Source: Tieghemiomyces parasiticus (taxonomy: Eukaryota; Kickxellomycota; Dimargaritomycetes; Dimargaritales; Dimargaritaceae). Taken from it: 64,000 nucleotides of DNA. Both the position numbers and the translations under genes were made by a program. Shown piece by piece: positions 1 through 8,528 of this stretch. The notes beneath the pieces are model-generated. The model searched no databases. It saw nothing but the letters and a program-made list of their open reading frames with translations, and was not told where the DNA came from. The stretch's first letter is position 1, and each line of letters begins with the position of its first letter. Location of the stretch: assembly GCA_027575765.1 (NCBI GenBank), contig JANBPT010000136.1:1-64000 (forward strand), given 5' to 3'.

Positions 1-718
1 GATAGTAAACATCCGCTGGTCAGGTAGTCACAAGGCAAGTTATGGATATGGTTAAATGAACAGTTAAGAATATAGGCAAAACGGTTGCAATGTTACAGGC
101 GGTGTAGAGAACCATTGTCCTCCATGGTTGGGTACATATGAAACCATTCCGTTTTCTCAGACTCTGATACAAATCGCTTTGCTAGTGCCCACGGCACTAC
201 AATTGGCCTTCATAATTTTAAGAAATTGCCAATTATTTATAAAGTGGAGAGATATCAGATAGCTGGTCCCGCTTTCAACAATACCCCCAGGACAGAGTGG
301 AGAGTTCAGGGATATGCAGTTAGAGCGGTGCTATCCAAATCTGCAACAAAAAGTGCAAAAGGTTAACCATTGATGGAGAAAACCAAAAATAAAATCTATA
401 ATGTGTACCAGCAAGTAAGCTTAAGGGAATATTGGTAATAGACTTTACTAATGGGATAGTGCTAATGGATGGCACTATGGGTCAGAAATTGGGAAATAAG
501 CTGCTGGGCCCTGTGTTGCATACTTGGGCCCAGCTTATATACTATGACTATAATAAATGATCTGCGCTAATTGGTGGAGGACCTGACTGGTCCACCATCT
601 CTTCCGGGCCTCTCCCAGAGGTTGCCCGGTCTCTTTTCTTTTGTTTCTTTTGACGGTTGTATAGGTGCAGCCTATTACAGCTCCTCAAACCAAGAAGCTG
701 TGCTTGGCTTCACAAAAT

Positions 719-1048
719 TGTTGTGCATGGGACCTAAAACCTTTTATCACTTCCTCTATCAAGTTTTGATTTTACATTTGTTTATCAGGTTTGGACAACT
801 CTTTGACTCCAATCCTATATCAGACTTGTCACTTTGTCAAAGGAACCATTACTATCTGTCATTCATTCTTGTTTGCTGATTAAGCTTTGTTTTCTTCCAA
901 ATATATAAGGCGTGAACTGCGCCCTACAATAAAAGACAGAATATATTCTCTTTTCATATTTCGACCGGATTCAACTATTAAGTTTTCTTCATCCTCATTT
1001 ATTATACCGTACGAAAGATGCTGAACTGGGATTGTTCACAACACAACA
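719..1048 (+). mobile_element. Solo LTR, family A, with 5-bp target duplication
   Basis: The element starts TGTTGTG and ends CACAACA, a perfect 7-bp inverted terminal repeat. It is flanked on both sides by AAAAT (714-718 and 1049-1053), the 5-bp duplication typical of retroviral-type integrases. A TATA-like ATATATAAGG sits near 900 and an AATAAA signal near 929, which sets the orientation as plus. A diverged second copy is at 61210-61556. No internal retrotransposon coding is present, so it is a solo LTR left by recombination. Confidence 0.88.
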
Positions 1049-1092
1049 AAAATATGAAGAATAAGCAAATAAAAGGTTTTTATAAAGAACTA

Positions 1093-1500
1093 GGTACCCC
1101 AAGGCAGGGTAGGGAAAACACTCCCCAAGCTATTAGATGTAAAAGCTTGGGCCTTATATATGACAAAATAACAATGTTCTTTTTAACCCTAGTATTGGTT
1201 GCCTCAGTTGTTTAGGCTGGTAGGAACATATTGGCAACTTATGATGAAACTAATAAAATCGAAAAGTATGAAACATGTAAAATCGAAAAGTATGAAACTT
1301 GAATCATTGGAAATCCTGTTGCCTGTTGGTGGGGGGTTGGCTGGATCTGCGCTTCTACAATGTGAGGATTTCCCCATGTCTTTTGGAGGCGTGTTTGCTT
1401 TTCCTTGGTGGGGTTAGCAGTGCGTTGACGAGTCTGGCTAGTTGTGTCTGCCCACCAGGAATCTTCAAGAGTCCAGATACTATCTGGGCTCCACAGAAAT
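1093..1500 (+). repeat. Tandem ~400-bp unit, copy U1
   Basis: The unit begins with GGTACCCCAAGGCAGGG, continues with GGGAAAACACTCCCC and a TATATA-like stretch, has two AAGTATGAAAC boxes in its middle and ends with GGGCTCCACAGAAA. The same order of landmarks recurs at 1573-1958, 2001-2394 and 62889-63301. It encodes nothing recognisable. Confidence 0.8.
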
Positions 1501-1572
1501 GTGAATCGTAGGTAGTAGAAAGGTTACAAAGGTGGGGCGCAACAGAATGTGATAGAATTTAATGAAAACTAG

Positions 1573-1958
1573 ATGCCTCAAGGCAAGGCAGGGAAAACAC
1601 TCTCCAAACCACTAGGTGTAATAGGATCCACCTTAAATATAAAACAAAAATGATGTTGCACTGGGGTGCCCTCAGGTTGCCCTGGCTAATGGGTATGGCT
1701 GGCAACCTGGTAGATGAAACAGAATAAATCAAAAAGTATGAAACACAAAAAAACGAAAAGTATGAAACCCCATCCATGGGCAATTAGGGATACTATTGGT
1801 AGAGGATTTCGGGGGATTGTCTTGTGCTTGTGGATTGTCCTTTTCCCTTCCCTTAATGGGTTTGTTGGCCTTATACTGTGGCACCAAAGCTGCCCCCTTA
1901 TACTAGAGACCCTTGGATATCTTCAAGAGGGCAGAATATATCAGGGCTCCACAGAAAT
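1573..1958 (+). repeat. Tandem ~400-bp unit, copy U2
   Basis: This is the second head-to-tail copy of the unit defined at 1093-1500. It keeps the GGGAAAACACTCTCC box, the AAGTATGAAAC boxes (1733-1770) and the terminal GGGCTCCACAGAAAT. It is separated from U1 by about 70 bp and from U3 by about 40 bp of A/T-rich spacer. Confidence 0.8.
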
Positions 1959-2000
1959 TGTGAAGCGTAGTTTGGCAAATAGTAAATTTAATAAAGAATA

Positions 2001-2394
2001 GTACCCCGAGGCAGGGTTGGTGAAAAACACTCCCTGAGCTTAGAGGTGCTGGAGCTCAGGCTATAAATAATAATTCTGAATCCTCAATAAAGTTGTAGCC
2101 TGGCTGGCCACTCCCAGGTTTGCCATTTCGCCTATTGGCCCTTCCAGGTATGAAACATAATAAATCGAAAAGTTGTAGAACAATGGGTTGTCTAGGTCAT
2201 GGGACATTTAGACCATCAGCTGGTGGGAAATCTGCCGGTGGTGCATAATTGAATTGTTTCCATTCCCAAGGCCTCAGTCTTTTACCCTGGTCCTTGTAGT
2301 CAACTCCATTTGGTATCATTGACCTTATGTAATAGAGTCGACCCTCAGGAATCTTCAGGAGGGCAAATACCTATCTGGGCTCCACAAAATATAG
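2001..2394 (+). repeat. Tandem ~400-bp unit, copy U3, abutting tRNA-Glu
   Basis: Third copy of the unit. Its terminal box GGGCTCCACAAAA is followed within a few bases by the first base of the tRNA-Glu gene at 2395. The right-hand unit at 62889-63301 has the same relation to the second tRNA gene. Confidence 0.8.
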
Positions 2395-2466
2395 TCCGAA
2401 ATGGTCCAGTGGTCAGGATCTCACGCTCTCACCGTGATGGCCGGGGTTCAATTCCCCGTTTCGGAG
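2395..2466 (+). tRNA. tRNA-Glu (anticodon CTC)
   Basis: A 72-nt cloverleaf can be drawn. The 5' acceptor strand TCCGAAA pairs with TTTCGGA and leaves discriminator G. The anticodon stem TCACG/CGTGA encloses the 7-nt loop CTCTCAC, giving anticodon CTC (reads GAG, Glu). The T stem CGGGG/CCCCG encloses TTCAATT. The D arm contains the usual GGTCCAGTGGTCAGGA. No intron is present. A T-rich run (ATTTTATTTT) follows as a likely Pol III terminator. An identical gene is at 63302-63373. Confidence 0.96.
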
Positions 2467-5138
2467 ATTTTATTTTAGACAGCTTTCACATTATCTGTCA
2501 TACATATTTTTATCCCTCTCTCTAATGGAAATGCGTTCTATTTAGTGTCTCTATTGTACCTGAGTCTACACATACAACTACTAGACTTTGACAATTGCGG
2601 TAGGTCTGACCGTAGTCCGAAAACTAGTACAAAATAAGAAAGGTGTTAATTGATCTTAATTGTAGCTTAACTTGGTGCCTTATATAAGGTAGCAGCCTGC
2701 AACTTGGCCCTGGTGTCAATAATAATGGGATTAGCACGTGTCCCTTGAAAGGACTGGCCCAGGTGGCTGCAATGAAGCATGTAAATTAAGTGGGATAATT
2801 AGCTATTGCTTTGGCTAGGTGCATGAGAGATGGTCAAGGTGTGTGGCAAAAGCGTGGGTGGCTGCCGTCTTAGGCATAAGTGGTAAGGTTGTTCTAGGTG
2901 ACCACCCTGGGCAGTGAATTTGAGGAGGTTAGTTTTGGGTCCTCCTCCAAGGAGGTGAGGATCCAGAATTCAGCCAAGCTCCCTTCCAAAGTTGGAGGTT
3001 AGCCACCCTTTTAATCACAAAGGCGCAGTCAGCTCATCATGGGAAGCTGATGGGCCATCAGGAAGGTGTTTGGTGAAGGTTGACTGTTGTGACAAGGTGT
3101 GCTGCCCGAGGCAAGGAGCGACCAGCAGAAAGGCCAAGGGAGGGCCACCAGAAAAGCAGGCCGAGTTTAAATATAATGAACAGGAGTTAGCTACGCCTTT
3201 AACAATTCCCCAATTATGGGCAATGTGTGGTCTTAACGTGAAAGTAATGCGGGTGATGTTGGGCGACCGGCTTGATGCAGACTAGGGTACTTAGCTCTGG
3301 GCTTTTTGGCATGGAGGGGTAAATCCAGAATTGAGTCGAGTTCACCTTTGATGTTGCAAGGTCTCTGTCTTCCTGTTTTATCAAAGGAGGTGTAACATCT
3401 GTGCTGGAAGTTTTTGGTGCTTCCATTAAGCAAACAGAGCCTGAAGGGAGGCGGCACCCTTGAACTGATAGGCTTCTCAGTGGGAACCTCGGCTACACAA
3501 GCAATGGTAGGTATGTTTGATCAGGAAAACTATTTGCTTACCCGGAGTCAGATCCTAATGCTGGCAACCTACAAAAGGAGGTTTCCGGTTGATCCCAAAA
3601 TGGAAAATGGCCAAGTGAGGCCCCTTGATCTCTCATGGTATTGTACCAGAGGGGCCTACAAGGAAGCCTCCCAGCCTAAATCCACAACCAACCTCCATGA
3701 TCATTTTTTCTTATGGAACCGCCATCTTTCCCTTCATGAGTAGTCGACACCTTTGCAAATATGAAGATGGAAACCTTTCGACTTCAGAAGCAGACTCGGT
3801 CTAAGTGCGGATCTTCCCCTCCTTGGAGAAGGACCCGGGAACCAAGTTCCCAAACACGCCAACTAATTATTTCACCGTCAACACAAGCATGCCTACGTAT
3901 AGAGGACACGTTATCCACAATTATAGCTTCCTCAAGTGTGCAATAAATACTATCCTTTATTCAATTGACCCACTCGCCTTGAAATCCTCTCTCAGTCTTC
4001 TTTCCAATTGCCCCTTCCCCTTGGGCTGCACGCCCCACCACATTATTTTCACTTTACCTAGCAAACTGGCAGGAGCTCCGGTCCCCTGCATCACTTGTTA
4101 CACCAAATGTGAACCAAAATAACTAAGTTAGGGCGCTGGGAATCTGGTGCACCGTTTGCTGATGAGCGGACGCTAAGTGTCTGACATCTACCTCTGGGTT
4201 TTCGGATTCCAAAACCTCAAATTTTTTTCAACACAATGTATAAGGGAGCTGTTTCATCATTGTGGATACTTTCTAGGAACTAGAACTGGTCAATAGGCGC
4301 ACGTTGATTCGTGCAGAGCTGCTTAGCGTGAAAATGGCGATTGGCATAGAATGTATAAAAAGTGGAATACCCCGATGACATGGTTCCGGCCAGCTCTCAC
4401 AGTGGCGAGGATAATCAAAAGGCAATATGAACGGTAAGGAGGTGACAAGTAGCCAGCTATCCGCCAGTGTCCACGGCCATCCTAGAACAGCGTTGAGCGC
4501 CGACTGTGTATTTTCGACCACTGTGGAATGTATCCTCAACTCGTGTACTTGTCCTTGCTAATGGCTTACACGGCTCATACCCACCAGAATTATACCAATA
4601 GTAGGAAGGCATGCTACTGTAACCTAGGGAGCCGAGTAGGGAAGCAACGATTGAAGATACTAAGTTTATTAACTATGTATTAAACTGAGTAGTAGGGAAT
4701 AAACCCTTGATGTGGCCAGTTGCCTTCTTTTCAAGGGGGACCTCGGGAGGCTCGGGCGGGACGTCTGCCGTCCTTTCTTCTCCGAAAGCGGCTGGGGGCT
4801 CCCTGTCCGCGGTCAGCGTTTGGATGGCCCTGTGAGGTAACCATCCTCTCGACCACAATGCACGGGGATCTCCGCCCCAATTGGCGACATTACCAGGCCG
4901 AAGAAGTGTCAATCTACCACCACCTGCATTACCGTTAACAGTCGCTCCAACCCCGTTACTATGCCCGTGACTGGCAGTTTGCCCTCCTCTGGTCCACCCA
5001 CGCACCCTCCCCTAGCTCGTTTCCTTTCCCCACCTCGAGCCATCTGGTCCTGAATCCCGAGTAACTTGACCATACCATTCATTCCAATATTGCGCACCCA
5101 CTCTACTCTGTCTTCACCACCTGCTACGCTCAGTCTTC
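2467..5138. other. Gene-free stretch after left tRNA
   Basis: No family-recognisable coding sequence was found. Two short open frames on the plus strand (2992-3285 and 3414-3743, about 100 codons each) have no motif, signal peptide or splice structure that I recognise. They may be fragments of one decayed element. The sequence has the same AT-rich, repeat-like texture as the left flank up to about 4.1 kb. From about 4.7 kb it becomes GC-richer and probably includes the promoter and 5'-UTR of the Nudix gene. Confidence 0.5.
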
Positions 5139-6364
5139 ATGTCTCTCCCAGGCCACACCTCTACCGATGCCACGTCTTCTGCTACAGCCTCCGCGCAATT
5201 CAGTTTTGGCGTGACCATACCCGACCTTTACCTTCCGGATGTCACTACGAGGTTCAAGCGGCACTTTGGCGGGGGCCGGTGGCTAGATCTCATTGAAATC
5301 GAGTACACTCATCCGGTGACGGCTACTGATGCGGCCGACAGTCAGGTCGGCTTGGCAGTGGCTACTCAATATCGCACGCGAGACTACGAAGTGTGTTACC
5401 GCTGCCATAACAAGTCCATAGAGGGGCCCGAGGTTCCGCTGGCTGAGGAGCAGGTCGAAGGTTAGTGGCGCCCCGCGTGGCGTGAGGTGGCCCTATTGAC
5501 ATAAACTCGGCCACGGACGAACAATCAACCCCACCTTCCTGTTGCGCTAATAATTACCGCTTCCCCTCCCCCCTATCTTTCGCTACGTCCACGATACCAG
5601 CGTCTGATATTATCGCCATGGTGACCCATCCGGACCAATCTCCGCACATTGTCTTGGTTGTCCAGTTCCGACCTGCCACGGGTCAGTATACCATAGAATG
5701 GCCTTCAGGTAAGTTCATGAACTGGGTTCGGACGTTGACCCGTCCCGTCAACCATGCGTCCCAGTATCAACTACTCGACCACTTTAACTCCGTACCCAAT
5801 TTCCCATCGTTCTCCTCTACTCAATTTTGGTTACCTTTACCTAGGTCTGATCGACCAGAAGGAAGGCGTGGGCGAAGCTGCCCTTCGCGAGCTCAAGGAG
5901 GAAACCGGCTACGTCGGCCAGGTCGTCTCTATTAGCCCACCCATGACCAATGAACCGGGCATGTCCAGCTCACGGTGCTGTATCGTCGAGGTTGATGTCG
6001 ACGGTACCCTACCGGAAAACCAGAAATTGCAGTCCCAGCGCGAGGAAGACGAGTGGAGCTTACAGACTATCACCTTACCCCTGGACAATCTGCTCGAGGG
6101 GCTACTAGGTAAATGGACTGCACCTTTTCTTTAATCGTATATCCGACACGATGGCCGGGCCGCACTGTGTATCACATATTCTACTATGTCCTAGCTAACC
6201 ACCCAGAGGCCCACCGGACATGTCCTTTTATACTACCCTATCTCTCATGATACCCACAATCAGAGCTATCCAAATACTACCAACCCAAGCTGACCGTCGA
6301 TGCGCGCCTGTACAACTACGCCGCTGGACTGGCGGCTGGTCGACGATCGATTCGCCGCAATTAA
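5139..6364 (+). CDS. YSA1: Nudix hydrolase, ADP-sugar diphosphatase type (YSA1/NUDT5-like)
   Basis: Proposed exons are 5139-5460, 5601-5708, 5845-6108 and 6264-6364, all with GT-AG introns of 136-155 nt in phase 1, giving 264 aa. A perfect Nudix box GX5EX7REUXEEXGU runs from G144 to Y166 (REL-KEETGY core) and is completed only after splicing exons 2 and 3. Before it, VVQFRPATGQYTIEWPSG matches the YSA1/NUDT5 pattern of a QFRP strand followed by the IE-P-G loop. The C-terminal exon ends with a DARLYNYAAGL helix, also typical of the family. Family members hydrolyse ADP-ribose and related ADP-sugars to AMP and sugar phosphate, using Mg2+ bound by the Nudix glutamates. The N-terminal ~80 residues are less conserved. 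A mitochondrial form cannot be excluded. Confidence 0.85.
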
Positions 6365-6676
6365 TTATGTGACCGATGGCTTCCGCCAAAGCAGACCTTT
6401 GTGCGATGTAGCGGGTTGGGTCTTAATGTTCAGTCTCAACCACATCGCTGCAGGCCACGAGGCATTGTCGCTCGTACCCCTACATCCACACCCTGACACG
6501 CTTCATCGCTTGCGTGTATGGCCCGAGTAGCGCAAAAAAAACCGCCTGAGCGTACCCCCCCCCCCCTCCATACGCATACCATTAAAATCACGTCGGCACT
6601 CGACATCACCTCTATACATAACACCACTTTAAACGTAAGGGGTTGTTGAATTTCATGTACAGAATACAGCGGTCAA
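6365..6676. other. 3' intergenic region
   Basis: Convergent spacer between the Nudix gene and the DusA-like gene. It contains a 12-base C run near 6557 and no gene. Confidence 0.6.
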
Positions 6677-8117
6677 TCACATGCTCATAGCCCGGACGAC
6701 CTGCGGCTCCGGCCTTACGGGGGCCACCGAATGCGCCTTCTCCTGCAACCCAGCCACCGTCGTCCGGGCCTCTTCCAGACACTCCCGAACGAGGGTCGAG
6801 ACCCGCACGGACTGAGCAGCGGCTCTCCGCGACACCCTCCGGGCGAGAATCCCACGGAAAGTTCGGCCCAACCGGTTCTCGTACATGTGTTGCACGGGTC
6901 TGGTTAGCAAACTTACTGATTTAACACCGCTCGCCTGTTCCGCATCTAAATAGTCGAGTAAACCAGGTAAAATCTTGTCTCTCACACTAGTCCGGTCGAC
7001 CGGCTGACCATAAATCTCACGGTCAATGTCCACTAAGAACAACGGGTCGTGCATCATCTTGCGGCCCAACATGACACCGTCTACGCGGTCCAGTCCCTGC
7101 CGTACGGCGTCCACACTGGCAATCCCGCCATTGAGAATAATCCGAAGATGAGGGAAGGCCGTGGCGACCCCGTAGACCCGATCATAGTTGAGCGGCGGGA
7201 CAGTCAGGTTCTTACGAGCCGGAATGTTTTTAAGAAGAGCCTTACGTGCGTGAATGATCACCTCAGTGACGCGGGTTTGCGAGGTGACGGCATGGATGAA
7301 ATCGTGTAGGAACTGGTCGGTGTCTTGGTGGTCAACGCCGATACGACACTTGATGCTGAGAGGAAGGTCCGTCGCAGCGTTGATCGCTTGGCAGATGGCC
7401 ACCACTCGATCGGGGTCCTTCATTAGCGTGGCGCCGAAGCAGGAGTTCTGTACAAGGGGCGAAGTCCGGGAAATTGAGGTGGGTATTTTGGAGGAGGCTG
7501 CTGCGTTACTGCTCTGAAATATGCCCCTCACCACCACCACCTTTTCCTCCCCCTCCTCCCTCTACTCCTTGAAATTGTAATAATGACATATCCATACACA
7601 TTAGGATGACATGGAGTTAGAGGATTCTTACCTGGACATTCTGGCTCGGACACCCCAAATTCAGGTTAATCGCTGGTGCCCCGTAGGCCTGCAGAACCTC
7701 GGCCGCCCGGGCCATAAACTCTGGTTCGCTACCACCAAGTTGGACGACGAGGTTTGGCAGCACCGGTCCCATCAGTCGGTGCAAATTATCCCGTCGGGCC
7801 ACTACGGCCCGAGCATGAAGCATTTCAGTGTAGAGTGTCGGACGGGGAGACAGTAGCGAACACATATGGATAAAGAACCGGTCAGTGACGTCCACCATGG
7901 GTGCCACACTGACCGGTTGGTGTTGGAAAGTCGGCCGACCAGTGATTGCAGGAGGAAGAGTGGCGGTGGTGAACGGGCGCCGTGTGAAGGTTTGCCCGGG
8001 CCGAGGCCGAAGCAAAAGTCGCGGCATGCTGCTCGCGGTGCGAGTTGTTATTCGGGTGGGTATGAGGGGGTTTGGGACTAGCAATGGGGCGAAATGAGTT
8101 CCATCTGGAAATAGCAC
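6677..8117 (-). CDS. dusA: tRNA-dihydrouridine synthase, DusA-like, with N-terminal organelle-type presequence
   Basis: Two exons on the minus strand, 8117-7632 and 7447-6677, with a 184-nt phase-0 intron, encode 418 aa. The enzyme family reduces uridine to dihydrouridine in the tRNA D-loop using FMN and NADPH. Motifs are APMVDVTDRFF (about 72-82), LYTEMLHARA, LVVQLGGSEPE and NLNLGCPSQNVQ (about 151-162), followed across the splice junction by NSCFGATLM, then KCRIGVDHQD, IIHARKALLKNI, PPLNYDRVY and LNGGI. The HARKALL and PPLNY strings identify the DusA branch rather than the eukaryotic Dus1-4 branch. The first ~65 residues are rich in Arg, Thr, Ser and Pro with a single acidic residue, consistent with mitochondrial import. 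An internal Met31 is an alternative start. The usual catalytic Cys position holds Thr170, with Cys165 nearby. Confidence 0.93.
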
Positions 8118-8261
8118 CTTCCGGAGAAAGCAAAGGTTAAGCAGTAACTAAGGGAGATGCGGTTGCAACAAACGCAGAGTGACCCCTGCCAGAATTCTGT
8201 AACATTGGCCATGAGCGCACGGCGTGCATGCGTGATCCCTAACTACCAACGTTCTCCTTTT

Positions 8262-8270
8262 CCTTTTATA
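8262..8270 (-). promoter_or_regulatory. TATA box of the DusA-like gene
   Basis: TATAAAAGG on the minus strand, about 150 bp before the ATG at 8117. The same 9-mer precedes the small secreted protein gene at 41246 at a similar distance. Confidence 0.6.
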
Positions 8271-8528
8271 ATCATCGGCCTACCCACCAGATTGGTTGCC
8301 TGCGTAATTAGGTCACCTGACCGAAATTGCAATGCAAGGGTTGGCGGTCCCTGTCCACATCCCGTGTACACACCAATCCACCCCCCCCGCGCTGTTGCAC
8401 AGCTGGCAGCAGCCTGTACATAACACACTCGACTTTCTGGATCGATTGGGTGGCTGGACTGGCTATCTGGGATAAAAGTAACTGGCACCGTCATCTAAAA
8501 GTAAGCGATTGTATTAACCATGAATAAT

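Larger units (their letters stand above)
239..2394 (+). repeat. Left composite repeat block leading into tRNA-Glu
   Basis: This block is collinear with 62366-63301 at the other end of the window and lies in the same orientation. Shared landmarks include the stretches around 260-560 and 62390-62690, and the run around 575-718 matched at 62705-62850. The left copy is longer: it carries an inserted solo LTR (719-1048) and two additional tandem units (see separate entries). Both copies end at the first base of a tRNA-Glu(CTC) gene. No coding capacity is seen. Bases 1-238 before it hold nothing I recognise. Confidence 0.85.

Noticed and set aside
2992..3743. Two ~100-codon frames as possible gag-like gene fragments
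   Set aside because: No zinc knuckle, no motif and no matching second copy in the window. Left as unresolved sequence.
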